Program-made: the position numbers and the translations under genes
Notes under the pieces: generated by a model
What the model was told of the DNA's origin: nothing
Databases searched by the model: none
The model's input: the letters and a program-made list of their open reading frames with translations, nothing else
Assembly (NCBI RefSeq): GCF_024169925.1
Contig: NZ_JALJXF010000001.1
Location: 1,990,001 to 2,054,000, forward strand
DNA from: Methylorubrum extorquens
GTDB lineage: Bacteria > Pseudomonadota > Alphaproteobacteria > Rhizobiales > Beijerinckiaceae
Direction of reading: 5' to 3'
DNA length: 64,000 nt
Shown: piece by piece, positions 1-10,800 of the stretch
How positions within the stretch are numbered: the stretch's first letter is position 1
Layout: each line of letters opens with the position of its first letter

Positions 1-157
1 GTTCATAGATGTCGGCGGGAATCTCCGGATCGTAGACCGATTTGAGCGCCACGACGATGTCGTCGGTCAGGCGATCGATCTCCTCGGCCGGGATCGCGGA
101 GGCGGCCGCGAGGGCGGGGGTGTTGGTGCCCCCGGTGATGGTGGCGTCGGTGCTCAT
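1..157 (-). CDS. sufT: SufT-like (MIP18/DUF59) Fe-S assembly protein, N-terminal part only
   Basis: The gene runs off the left edge of the window; only about 52 N-terminal residues are visible. They consist of a low-complexity Thr/Ala-rich leader and then the stretch VALKSVYDPEIPADIYE. This is the conserved opening of the MIP18/DUF59 family, which helps mature iron-sulfur proteins and usually closes alphaproteobacterial suf operons. The ATG is preceded by AGGAGT at a normal distance. It follows sufS on the same strand after 51 bases, so it is probably the next gene of the same transcript. The family call rests on a short motif and on context; the remainder of the domain lies outside the window. 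Confidence 0.8.
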   Translation of the reverse strand, partial: MSTDATITGGTNTPALAAASAIPAEEIDRLTDDIVVALKSVYDPEIPADIYE

Positions 158-208
158 CGGATCACTCCTTCCGGTCCCCGTTCACGGCGGCCGAAACTCT
201 CAAAAGAA

Positions 209-1453
209 TCAGGCGAACAGCATCTCGGCCTTGGCCAAGGCCGTGGCCAGAACATCGATTTCCTGCGTCGTATTATACAGACCGAACGAGGCGCGACAGG
301 TCGAGGTGACGCCGAAGCGCGTGAGCAGCGGCATCGCGCAGTGGGTGCCGGCCCGCACCGCCACGCCCTGTTGGTCGATCACGGTGGCGATGTCGTGGGC
401 GTGCGCCCCCTTCACCTCGAAGGCGATGACGCCGCCCTTGTCGCGGGAATTGCCGATCTGGCGGATCGAATTCATCGCGCCGAGCCGCTCCTGGGCGTAG
501 GCGGTCAGCATCGCCTCGTGCGCGGCAATTTTTTCGCGACCCAGATCCATCATGAACTCGAGTGCCGCGCCGAGGCCGACCGCCTCGATGATCGCCGGCG
601 TGCCCGCCTCGAAGCGGTGGGGCGGATCGTTGTAGGTGACCGCGTCCTGGCTCACCGTGCGGATCATCTCGCCGCCGCCCTGGTAGGGCGGCAGCCGGTC
701 CAGCCACTCCTTCTTGCCGTAGAGCACGCCGATGCCGGTCGGCCCGTAGACCTTGTGGCCGGTGAAGACGAAGAAGTCGCAATCGAGCGCCCGCACATCG
801 ACCGGGCGGTGCACCGCGCTCTGCGCCCCGTCGAGCAGCACCGGCACGCCGTGTGCGTGGGCGATGCGCACGATTTCCTCGGCCGGCGTCACCGTGCCGA
901 GCACGTTCGACATGTGGGTGATCGCCACCATCTTGGTGCGCGGCGAGAAAAGCTTTTCGTATTCCTCGATCAGGAAGTTGCCGTCGTCATCGACCGGCGC
1001 CCATTTGATGACGGCACCGCGCCGCTCGCGCAGGAAATGCCAGGGCACGATGTTGGAGTGGTGCTCCATGATCGAGAGGATGATCTCGTCCCCCTCCCCG
1101 ATCAGCCCGGCCCAGCCCATGGAGGAGGCCACGAGGTTGTAGGCCTCGGTCGCGTTGCGGGTGAAGATGATCTCGTCGGTCGAGGCCGCGTTGAGGAACT
1201 GGCGCGTGGTCTCGCGGGCGCCCTCGAACCCCTCGGTCGCAGCGTTGGCCATGTAGTGGAGGCCACGGTGGACGTTGGCGTAGCCGGTCTCCATGCAGGA
1301 GACCATGGCATCGATCACGCGCTTGGGCTTCTGCGTCGAGGCGGCGTTGTCGAGATAGACCAGCGGTTTGCCGTAGACCTTCTCCGACAGGATCGGGAAT
1401 TCTTTCCGGATCGCCTCGACGTCGTAGGGGGGGGTGCGGACGGGTGCGTTCAT
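209..1453 (-). CDS. sufS: Cysteine desulfurase SufS (type II)
   Basis: SufS is a PLP enzyme that removes sulfur from L-cysteine and hands it as persulfide to the SUF scaffold. The 414-residue length is normal for the family. The PLP lysine sits in FTGHK (Lys234) and the persulfide cysteine in RAGTHC (Cys372). The latter is the type II form typical of SufS and differs from the SSGSAC form of the second desulfurase at 5478-6650. It lies 106 bases after sufD on the same strand and precedes the SufT-like gene. In the known system a SufE or SufU partner accepts the sulfur; none is visible in the window. Confidence 0.96.
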   Translation of the reverse strand: MNAPVRTPPYDVEAIRKEFPILSEKVYGKPLVYLDNAASTQKPKRVIDAMVSCMETGYANVHRGLHYMANAATEGFEGARETTRQFLNAASTDEIIFTRNATEAYNLVASSMGWAGLIGEGDEIILSIMEHHSNIVPWHFLRERRGAVIKWAPVDDDGNFLIEEYEKLFSPRTKMVAITHMSNVLGTVTPAEEIVRIAHAHGVPVLLDGAQSAVHRPVDVRALDCDFFVFTGHKVYGPTGIGVLYGKKEWLDRLPPYQGGGEMIRTVSQDAVTYNDPPHRFEAGTPAIIEAVGLGAALEFMMDLGREKIAAHEAMLTAYAQERLGAMNSIRQIGNSRDKGGVIAFEVKGAHAHDIATVIDQQGVAVRAGTHCAMPLLTRFGVTSTCRASFGLYNTTQEIDVLATALAKAEMLFA

Positions 1454-1559
1454 GTTCGCGACCTTGGATCCTGTGCTATCCGGGTCCAGCGCCGCCCGCC
1501 GGAACAGGTTCGGCGTCGATGAGCTTGGCCGGCTCCCCGGAAGGAACCGGCCAGCAGGG

Positions 1560-2882
1560 TCAGCCGCGCGACGCCAGCCACGCCTCGATCCCGCCGATCA
1601 GCACCTCGCGGGCGCCCTCGTGCGTGACCGTCTCCACCGCCTCGCCGACGAAGGCCTGGACCAGCAGGCTCTCGGCGGTGGCGCGCGGCAGGCCGCGGGC
1701 CATGAGGTAGAACAGCAGATCCTCGTCCGGCGCGCCGCAGGTGGCGCCGTGGCCGCAGGCGACGTCGTCGGCGAAGATCTCCAGCTCCGGCTTGTTCATC
1801 ATCTGACCGTCGTCGGTCAGGAGCAGACAGTCGGACTTCATCTTGCCGTCGGTCTGCTGCGCGACCTGGCGGACGATGATCTTGCCCTGGAACACGCCGG
1901 TGGAATCGCCGTCGATCACCGTCTTGAACATCTCGCGGCCGATGCCCCCGGTCGCCGCATGGTCGGCGAGCAGGGTCGAATCCGCGAGTTGGCCGTGACC
2001 GAGCAGCGTCGCGCCGTTGACCACGGCCTTGGCGTCCTCGCCCGCGATGTGCAGGTAGATCTGGTGACGCGAGAGCTTGGCGCCGGTGACGAGGTTGACG
2101 GTCTCGAGCTGCGCCCGCGCGTCGAGGCGCACGGAGAGCGTCGAGAGGGCGACCGCCCCATCCCCTTCCCGGTTGAGCCGGGTGTGGCGGAAGGCGGCCT
2201 CGGCGCCGATATGCACGTCGAGCGCGTCGTTGGGCTGGTAGGCCAGCCCGGACGGTCCCTCGTGGCTCTCCAGCAGGAAGAACTCCGCCTCGGCGCCGAC
2301 ATCGACCAGAACGCGGGTCGCGGTCGAGAAGGCGGCCTCCCCCGTGCCGACGAAGCGCAGGTGGATCGGCGTCTGCAGCTTGGCGCCGGGCGCGACCGAG
2401 ATCAGCGCGCCGTCCGCCAGGAAGGCGGTGTTGAGCTGATAGATCGGGTTCTCGCGCACCTGCTCGACGGGGGCGAGGAGCTTCAGGCGGGCGTCGCCCT
2501 TGCCCATCGCCTCGTTGAGCGGCGTGACCGTCACGCCCTCGGGCACCCGGTCGAGATCCGACAGGGACGCGACGAGATGGCCGTTGACGAAGGTGAGGCG
2601 GACGGCCTCGACCTCGTTGAAGCCCGTGGTCCCGGCGACAGCGACCCGGGCCGCGCCCTCGCTCGGCGTCTCGGCGGGCGGGGCGGCCTCGGTGATGGCG
2701 GCGCGCAGGTCGGTGTACTTGAACGCCTCGACCCGGCGGCTCGGCAGGCCGGTCGCCTCGAAGAAGCGGAACGCCTCCTCGCGGCTGATCGCCTGCTCGC
2801 TGGCGAAGCCTTTCCGTGCGGATTCGAACAGGTTCGAGAGGCCGGCCTCGGCTGGGGAGCGGAGATTGGTGACGTCGGCCAT
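1560..2882 (-). CDS. sufD: Fe-S assembly scaffold protein SufD
   Basis: SufD is the partner of SufB in the SufBC2D scaffold on which iron-sulfur clusters are built. The protein of about 440 residues has a helical N-terminal half and a beta-helical core. It keeps the family's C-terminal block with CGHGATCG, followed by LFYLMARGLPRATAESLLVQ. The start is ambiguous by one codon: GTG at 2885 is directly followed by ATG at 2882. The ATG overlaps the sufC stop in a TGATG arrangement, which implies translational coupling, so ATG is preferred here. Its place between sufC and sufS is the standard suf order. Confidence 0.95.
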   Translation of the reverse strand: MADVTNLRSPAEAGLSNLFESARKGFASEQAISREEAFRFFEATGLPSRRVEAFKYTDLRAAITEAAPPAETPSEGAARVAVAGTTGFNEVEAVRLTFVNGHLVASLSDLDRVPEGVTVTPLNEAMGKGDARLKLLAPVEQVRENPIYQLNTAFLADGALISVAPGAKLQTPIHLRFVGTGEAAFSTATRVLVDVGAEAEFFLLESHEGPSGLAYQPNDALDVHIGAEAAFRHTRLNREGDGAVALSTLSVRLDARAQLETVNLVTGAKLSRHQIYLHIAGEDAKAVVNGATLLGHGQLADSTLLADHAATGGIGREMFKTVIDGDSTGVFQGKIIVRQVAQQTDGKMKSDCLLLTDDGQMMNKPELEIFADDVACGHGATCGAPDEDLLFYLMARGLPRATAESLLVQAFVGEAVETVTHEGAREVLIGGIEAWLASRG

Positions 2883-3634
2883 CACGCAGCCTCGCTCGTG
2901 CGGTACTCGGCGTAGCCGGAGGCCTCGAGTTCCAGCGCCAGGTCCTTGCCGCCGGTCTTCACGATCTGGCCCTTCGACATGACGTGCACGGTGTCGGGCA
3001 CGATGTGGTTGAGGAGCCGCTGGTAGTGGGTGATGACGAGGAACGAGCGGCCCTGCGCCCGCAGGGCGTTCACGCCCTCGGAGACGATGCGCAGCGCGTC
3101 GATGTCGAGGCCGGAATCGGTCTCGTCGAGGACGCAGAACTTCGGCTGCAGCAGCGCCATCTGGAGGATCTCCATGCGCTTCTTCTCGCCGCCGGAGAAG
3201 CCAACATTGAGCGCGCGCTTGAGCATCTCCTTGTTGATCTCGAGCTTGTCCGCCGCGCCGTTCACCGCGCGGATGAAGTCGGGGGTCGAGAGCTCGGCCT
3301 CGCCGCGCGCCTTGCGCTGCGCGTTGAGGCAGGCCTTGAGGAAGGTCATCGTACCGACGCCGGGGATTTCCAGCGGGTACTGGAAGGCCAGGAAGATGCC
3401 GGCGGCGGCGCGCTCGTCGGCCGCCATCTCCAGCACGTTCTGCCCGTCGAGCAGGATTTCGCCGTCGAGGACCTCGTAGTCCTCCTTGCCGGCGATGACG
3501 TAGGAGAGCGTCGACTTGCCTGAGCCGTTCGGGCCCATGATCGCGGCGACCTCGCCGTCGTTCACGGTGAGGTTCAGGCCGTTGAGGATGCGGTTGTCCT
3601 CGATCTGCACGACGAGGTTTTTGATCTCAAGCAT
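2882..3634 (-). CDS. sufC: Fe-S assembly ATPase SufC
   Basis: SufC is the ABC-type ATPase that drives conformational change in the SufBC2D complex. The 250-residue protein shows Walker A (GPNGSGKST), the ABC signature ([14 protein letters not shown]) and Walker B ([11 protein letters not shown], where the Asp-Glu-Thr-Asp form is typical of SufC rather than of transporters), followed by the H-loop histidine in [10 protein letters not shown]. There are no membrane segments. Its stop codon overlaps the sufD start, while 270 bases separate it from sufB upstream. That gap contains a hairpin and may uncouple the levels of the two genes. Confidence 0.96.
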   Translation of the reverse strand: MLEIKNLVVQIEDNRILNGLNLTVNDGEVAAIMGPNGSGKSTLSYVIAGKEDYEVLDGEILLDGQNVLEMAADERAAAGIFLAFQYPLEIPGVGTMTFLKACLNAQRKARGEAELSTPDFIRAVNGAADKLEINKEMLKRALNVGFSGGEKKRMEILQMALLQPKFCVLDETDSGLDIDALRIVSEGVNALRAQGRSFLVITHYQRLLNHIVPDTVHVMSKGQIVKTGGKDLALELEASGYAEYRTSEAA

Positions 3635-3861
3635 GTCCGTCCAAGTCCTTCAAAACCATTCCTGATGCATCGCCCGCAGGACGGTGACACGTCCGGTCGA
3701 ATGGCCGGGCATGTCACCGATCACCGCGTCGACGCCGCACCGGGGACAGCGAGCGGTTCCGCCATCGGCGATCCACCCTCCGCCTCATCCGGCGCGAACG
3801 TGTTCAGGCCGTAGAAGCAGCCGCACACGGCGCTGCCCCTCACCTCGTCGGCGTGCCGCGC

Positions 3862-3890
3862 GCTGTGCCGGGGGCGGCACGCGGCACAGC
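3862..3890 (-). terminator. Hairpin between sufB and sufC
   Basis: A 9-bp perfect inverted repeat (GCTGTGCCG / CGGCACAGC) with an 11-base loop begins 15 bases after the sufB stop codon. No T-run follows, so it is not a classical intrinsic terminator. It could partly attenuate or stabilise the 3' end of the sufB message. The rest of the 270-base gap to sufC shows no convincing gene. Confidence 0.4.
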
Positions 3891-3904
3891 CGTGTCGAAG
3901 CGCG

Positions 3905-5374
<1,470 letters not shown>

Positions 5375-5477
5375 TCAGCGTCTCCTACCGACTCCGGCTT
5401 CAAGGACCGGGGGTTTCCAACGACACGGCGGGTTTACCGCCGAAAGAATGGCTTGGGCGGGCGGCACTGAGAGTTCC

Positions 5478-6650
5478 TCAGGCTGCCTGCCCTCGCCGCT
5501 GATATAGGGACGACACGACCCGTTCGAACCCCGCCGCGAAGCGTTCGAGGTCTTCCGGGCGCGAATTCCAGCCGAAACTGACGCGCAACGCCCCCGCGGC
5601 GAGCGCAGGGCTCACGCCCATCGCCGCAAGCACGGGGGAACGGGCCACCTTGCCCGAGGCGCAGGCCGAGCCCGACGAAACGGACAGGCCGGCGAGATCG
5701 AGGGCGATCAGCGCCGTGGCGGCCTCCAGGCCCGGCACGGCGAAGCCCAGCGTGTTGGGAAGCCGCGGCGCGCCCTCCCCGAACACCACCATGTCCGGCG
5801 CGAGCGCCCACAGGCGTGCTTCGAGGGCGTCGCGCAAACCCGCAAGCCGCACCGCCTCGGCCTCCAGGGCATCACGGGCGATGTCGGCCGCCGCGCCCAG
5901 GCCGACGATCCCCGGAAGGTTCTCGGTGCCGCCGCGCAGGCGCGCCTCCTGGCCGCCGCCGCGCAGGAAGGCCGCTTCCAGGCTTGCCCCCTCGGCCAGC
6001 ACCATGGCGCCGACGCCCTTCGGCGCGGCGAACTTGTGGCCCGACAGGGTCAAGGCGTCGAGGCCGAGCGCGGCGCAATCGAGCGGGATCTTTCCGACCG
6101 CCTGCACCGCGTCGCTGTGGACCAGAGCCCGTCCGTGGGCGCGAGCGAGCCGCACGATCCCGGCCAGCGGCTGCACCACCCCGGTCTCGTTGTTGGCCGC
6201 ATGGACCGAGATCAGCACGGTCTCGTCGCGAAGGGCGTCGAGCCGGGCCGCCAGCGTGTCGAGCCGCAGCAGGCCGGCCCCGTCCACCGGCAGCACCTCG
6301 ACCGCGTCCGGCGCGAAGCGGTGGCCCGCGGCGACGCATGGATGCTCGGTCGCCGAGATCATCAGCCGGGTGGGGGCGGGGAGGCCCGCCTTCCGCAACG
6401 CGCCGGAGAGCACGGCGTTGGCGGCCTCGGTGCCGCCACTGGCGAAGGTAACGCGCTCCGGGCTCATCCCGAGCAGGGCGGCGAGGCGTGCCCGCGCCGT
6501 CTGCAGCGCGTGGCGCGCGGCGCGCCCCTCCTCATGAATCGAGGAGGGGTTGCCGGGCAGTGCCAGCGCGCGCGCGACCGCCGCCGCGACCTCCGGCCGC
6601 ACCGGAGAGGTCGCGTTGTGATCGAGATAGCTGCGCGCGCCCGACGTCAT
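5478..6650 (-). CDS. Cysteine desulfurase, NifS/IscS-type (first gene of suf operon)
   Basis: This is a second PLP-dependent cysteine desulfurase, of type I. Numbered from the preferred ATG at 6650, it has LDHNATSPVRPEV near the N terminus, the PLP lysine in LSGHK (Lys206) and the mobile-loop cysteine in SSGSACASG (Cys330). The open frame continues to a start at 6683, but the extra 11 residues lack family similarity, so the ATG just before TSGARSYLDHN is chosen. The gene heads the suf cluster where many bacteria carry iscR, directly behind two Irr-like boxes. It could feed the SUF system or supply sulfur for other pathways such as tRNA thiolation. The family is certain; the specific role is inferred. 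Confidence 0.93.
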   Translation of the reverse strand: MTSGARSYLDHNATSPVRPEVAAAVARALALPGNPSSIHEEGRAARHALQTARARLAALLGMSPERVTFASGGTEAANAVLSGALRKAGLPAPTRLMISATEHPCVAAGHRFAPDAVEVLPVDGAGLLRLDTLAARLDALRDETVLISVHAANNETGVVQPLAGIVRLARAHGRALVHSDAVQAVGKIPLDCAALGLDALTLSGHKFAAPKGVGAMVLAEGASLEAAFLRGGGQEARLRGGTENLPGIVGLGAAADIARDALEAEAVRLAGLRDALEARLWALAPDMVVFGEGAPRLPNTLGFAVPGLEAATALIALDLAGLSVSSGSACASGKVARSPVLAAMGVSPALAAGALRVSFGWNSRPEDLERFAAGFERVVSSLYQRRGQAA

Positions 6651-6771
6651 CCTGCCGTTTTGCTCCGTATCGTCCTGCCACATCCTGATTTTCTTGATTT
6701 CGCCCCCCTCCCCCGTGCTAAGCCGCGCGAAACGCGCCGTGTGCTTCGCAGGTCGAGGCCCGACGAACTGT

Positions 6772-6805
6772 TTAGAATGATTCTAATGACCTAGAATTAT
6801 TCTAA
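6772..6805 (-). promoter_or_regulatory. Two tandem Irr-box (iron control element)-like operators
   Basis: Two palindromes lie between the divergent desulfurase/suf operon and the alpha/beta hydrolase gene. At 6772-6786 is TTAGAA-TGA-TTCTAA, a perfect 6-3-6 inverted repeat. At 6791-6805 is CTAGAA-TTA-TTCTAA, with one mismatch. Their centres are 19 bases apart. The half-site matches the TTAGAA/TTCTAA core known for Irr boxes in Rhizobiales, where the iron regulator Irr acts. They lie about 120 bases before the desulfurase ATG. Irr control of suf is known in relatives; the assignment here rests on motif and context. The hydrolase on the other side could share the control. Confidence 0.75.
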
Positions 6806-6912
6806 GAGCGCTTGTAGGTGGCGCGCGCAACGAGTCAAGCCGTGACCGGCCAGCCTCCCCCTGCCTTCGCAGGGGGCATCAGGGGTGAGAGTCGGATCAT
6901 CTCGAGGACACC

Positions 6913-7569
6913 ATGCCCGAAGTCATCTTTTCCGGCCCCGCCGGCCGCCTGGAAGGGCGCTACCAAGCCCCGAAGAAGAAGGGCGCGCCGATCGCTATCG
7001 TGCTTCATCCGCACCCCCAGTTCGGGGGCACGATGAACAATCAAATTGTGTACAATCTTTTCTACACCTTCGCCAATCGCGGATTCGCAGCCCTGCGCTT
7101 CAATTTCCGCGGGGTCGGGCGCAGCCAGGGCGCCTTCGATCACGGCTCGGGTGAACTCTCCGACGCCGCCGCCGCCCTCGACTGGGTGCAGTCGGTCAAC
7201 CCGGAGGCGAAGTCCTGCTGGATCGCAGGCGTCTCGTTCGGCTCGTGGATCGGGATGCAGCTCCTGATGCGCCGCCCGGAGATCGAGGGCTTCATCTCGA
7301 TCGCCGCCATGGCCAACCGCTACGACTTCACCTTCCTGGCGCCGTGCCCCTCCTCCGGCCTGTTCGTGCACGGCTCGGAAGATCGGGTGGCCCCGGCCCG
7401 CGAGGTGATCCCGGTGATCGAGAAGGTGAAGACCCAGAAGGGCGTCATCATCGAGCACCAGATGGTCGAGGGCGCCAACCACTTCTTCGACGGCCGGGTC
7501 GACGAATTGACCCAGACCGTGGACACCTATCTCGACAAGCGCCTCGGGGCGAAGCCCGAAGCGGCGTGA
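6913..7569 (+). CDS. Alpha/beta hydrolase family protein (dienelactone-hydrolase-like)
   Basis: A 218-residue cytosolic alpha/beta-hydrolase-fold protein. It shows the early HPHPQFGGTMNN segment, which forms the oxyanion region in this family, the nucleophile elbow GVSFG (serine near residue 119), an acid in HGSEDRV and a late histidine in GANHFFDG. This set of Ser, Asp and His is complete. The family is widespread in alphaproteobacteria next to iron-sulfur genes, but its substrate is unknown. It is transcribed divergently from the suf operon, and the Irr-like boxes lie between the two. No signal peptide or membrane segment is present. Confidence 0.88.
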   Translation: MPEVIFSGPAGRLEGRYQAPKKKGAPIAIVLHPHPQFGGTMNNQIVYNLFYTFANRGFAALRFNFRGVGRSQGAFDHGSGELSDAAAALDWVQSVNPEAKSCWIAGVSFGSWIGMQLLMRRPEIEGFISIAAMANRYDFTFLAPCPSSGLFVHGSEDRVAPAREVIPVIEKVKTQKGVIIEHQMVEGANHFFDGRVDELTQTVDTYLDKRLGAKPEAA

Positions 7570-7577
7570 GTCGCGTC

Positions 7578-7602
7578 AGCCCACCCCACCGATCGGTGGG
7601 CT
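7578..7602 (+). terminator. Hairpin after the alpha/beta hydrolase gene
   Basis: An 8-bp perfect stem (AGCCCACC / GGTGGGCT) with a 9-base loop begins 8 bases after the hydrolase stop codon. There is no T-run, so termination is only suggested by position. Confidence 0.4.
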
Positions 7603-7704
7603 ACGCTCACGCCTGTTCGATCATCCAATGAGGTCGCGAAGCTGGATCGCTTCGCCGAACACTCGCGACGACGGGGCGGATCATCCTGCACCGTCCCAGA
7701 CCAT

Positions 7705-7770
7705 CGTCCCGAAAGGTGGTTGCCGGCTTTCGGAAAAAGATGCTGCAAAAAGAAGTGCCGAGAGCATCGT
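7705..7770 (+). repeat. Dispersed intergenic repeat, copy A
   Basis: About 65 bases beginning CGTCCCGAAAGGTGGTTGCC resemble the reverse complement of 15989-16051. The first 29 bases differ at only two positions; the rest shares an AAGAAG block and a terminal GCATC. The copy lies in the gap between two convergent genes and runs into the hairpin at 7759-7801. It is not part of any credible gene. It is probably a chromosomal repeat family of this genus. Confidence 0.6.
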
Positions 7771-7801
7771 CCTGGATCCGATATCCAGGACGATGCTCTC
7801 G
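7759..7801. repeat. Long perfect palindrome with a 19-bp stem
   Basis: Bases 7759-7777 and 7783-7801 are perfect inverted repeats of 19 bp (arm starts CGAGAGCATCGTCC) around a 5-base loop. It sits between the hydrolase and the NRPS-like gene, which converge here. It could terminate transcription from both sides, or be the terminal part of the adjacent dispersed repeat. Confidence 0.75.
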
Positions 7802-7845
7802 CGAGCGTAAGGCGAAGCCATCCAGGTCCTGCGACGCCGCCGGCC

Positions 7846-10800
7846 TCACGCCGCCCGCGCCGCCGGCTCGGCCGCCGCGTGCACCACCGGCACGGCGGGC
7901 GCGCCCTCCCATTCCGAGTGGGCCGGGATCGACTCGCCCTTCATCACGATGGTGAGCGGGCGCAGCCGCGCGTAATCGCCGACATGGCTGTCGTAGAGGA
8001 CGGTCGAGAAAGCGCCCACTGAGACGCCGCGCCCGACCACGACCCGGCCGACCTTCATGATGCGGTCCTCGTAGAGGTGGGTCTGGAGCGCCGCCGAGCG
8101 GTTGATCGCAGCGAAGTCGCCGATCTCGACGCAGTCGAACTCGGTGATGTCGGTCATCAGGAGGCAGGCGCCCTTGCCCACCTTCACGCCGAAGAGCCGC
8201 AGCATCCAGGGCAGGAAGGGCGTGCCCATCAGGTGCTCCAGCAGCACCTTGCCGGCCAAGCCCCAATAGGCGACGGCGATGGCCTCGGTGCGCATGGCCC
8301 ACCACGACCACATCGGCCGCATGCCGGGGCGGTAGCGCCCCATCAGGAGCCATTTGAGGGCGATGACGCTGCCGGTCTGGATCAGCGCGATGGCGACGCT
8401 CGCGAGCACGAAGGCGAGTGCCAGCCCGCCCCAATCCTCGGCGAGGATGGCCGGATAGAACACCCAGTCGATCGCGCAGATGGCGAGCGAGATGTAGAGC
8501 ATCGGCGAGAACGAGGTGGCGAAGGCCTCGAACAGGCCGCGCCGCAGCTTGGCCGCCACGCTCGGCTCGAAGGTCTGGGCGTTGGAGCCGAGATCGACCT
8601 TCTGGCGCACCGGCAGGCGGATCGGCGGCGAGCCGAACCACGTCTCGCCCGGGCTCATCGCCGCGTTGGCCGGCGGCTTCGACTTAATGCCGATCAGCAC
8701 ATCGTCGGGAATCCTCGCCCCCGGCGGAAGCACGCCGTCATTGCCGACGAAGACGCGGGCGCCGGTCTCGACCGGGTGCAGATGCATCCAGCCGCGGCGG
8801 ATCTCCTCCTCGCCGACCACCACCTCGTCGGCGATGAAGTTGTTGGCGCCGACCGCGACAAGGTCGTGGCGCGAGCCGAGATTGGTCGAGATCTCGGCGC
8901 CCCGGCCCATCTTTGCCCCCATCAGCCGGTACCACGCCCGCATGTAGACGGTCGCGAACAGCGAGGAGAGCGTCTCCAGCGTCACCTCGGAGGCGAGCGC
9001 CACCAGCCACTTGCGGAGATAAAAGCCAGACCAGATCGAGACGGTGCCGGATGTCGCCCGCGGCAGCACCGCCCAGCGGATGGCGGCGATGAGCAGCACC
9101 GTGCCCGCCGTCATCAGCATGGCGGTGGGCCAAGTCAGCAGCGGCAGGTAGACGTGGTAATCGACATCGGTGAGTTCCGAGAGGTTATCGGAGATCTGGT
9201 CGAAGATGTAGAAGGCCGGGAAGATCGGCAGCAGGCCGACCGCCGGCACCGCCGCGAGCAGGAAGGCGTAGACCGCGCCGAAGGCCGCCCGGCGGGCAGG
9301 CGAGGCGGTGGCCGGTTCGGGCAGGGCAGAGAAGTCGACGGTGCCGACCCGGCGCCCCGGCGAGCCGTCCCAAGCCTCGGCCGTGCCGACCTCGGTGCCG
9401 GCCGGCACGGTGGTGAGGTCGGCAATCTCGGCGTGATCCCCGATCACCGCACCGGGGCCGATCACGCAGGAGGTGCCGATGGCGACGTCCTCGCCGATCT
9501 CGACGCGGCCGATGACGAGTTCGTTGCCGACGACCTCGGCGTTGGCGATGACGAGCCGCCCGCCGAGCGAGGAACCGCGGCCGATGGTGAGCAGATCGGC
9601 CGCGCCGACATCGAGGTCGGAGATCAGCACGTCGTCGCCGATCTTCGCGCCGAGCAGGCGCAGATAGGTGACGATGACGGGCGAGCCCTGCAGCCACTTG
9701 ATGTGCACCAGCGGCGTTAGGCGCTGCGCCAGCCACCAGCGGTAATAATAGACGCCCCAGAGCGGATAGCGCCCCGGTTTGGTCCGCCCGAGGATCAGCC
9801 ATTTAGCGGCAATCGCGACCGTCGCGGTCACTGCGTTGATGCCGATATAGACCAGCAAGAGGACGCCGAGTTCGCCCCAGAACCCGAGCCCGCCGCCGGT
9901 GAGCAGCAGGTAGGTGACGAAGATGCCGAGCCATTGCGCCGTGGCCAGCGCGATCACGAACGGCAGGGCGATGGCCTGCGCCAGCCCGCACAGGGCGCGG
10001 CGCAGAAGCGGGGGCGGGACGAAGCTGAGATCGCGGATCGCCGTCTGCGCCCCCGCCCCGCCCGTGCGCTCGATCAGATTCGCGGCCATCACCCGCAGGG
10101 TACGGCCGTTATAGACGTCCTGAAGGGTGATGCCGGCGAGCGCCGGGGTCTCGCGCACCGCGCCGACGAAGCGGGCAGCGAGCAGCGAGTGGCCGCCGAG
10201 TTCGGAGAAGAAGTCCGCCTCGAGCCCGATCGGACCGTCGCCGAACACCTTCTTGGCGGCGGCCAGCAGCGCGGCTTCGGTCTCGTTGTCGGGGGCCTCC
10301 TGCTCGCCGTCGGCGACCGCGACGGTCAGCGGCGCGATCCGCAGCGCCTTGCGATCGACCTTGCCGGAGGTGAGCCGCGGCAGGGTCTCGACCGTCTCGA
10401 AATGGCCGGGCACCATGTAGGGCGGCATCTGCGCCGCGAGATTCTTTCGGAGCGCCGCGCGGTCGAGGGCGGCATTCCGCTCAGGCACGAGGAAGGCGAC
10501 CAGCCGGTCGACCTCGTCGTCCCGGCGCAAGACCACCGCCGCCTGATTGATCCCGTCCTGCGCCCGGATGCGCGCCTCGATCTCGCCGAGTTCGACCCGG
10601 AAGCCACGAATCTTGACCTGGTCGTCGATGCGGCCGTGGAAGAGGATGTCGCCGTCGGCCGTCATCGAGACCGCGTCGCCCGAGCGGTAGAGCACCGGGT
10701 CGGTCCCGTCGGACGGGTAGGGGTTGGCGACGAACTTTTCCGCCGTCAGTTCGGGCCGTTTGAGGTAGCCCCCGGCGACGCCGGGGCCGCCGATCAGCAA

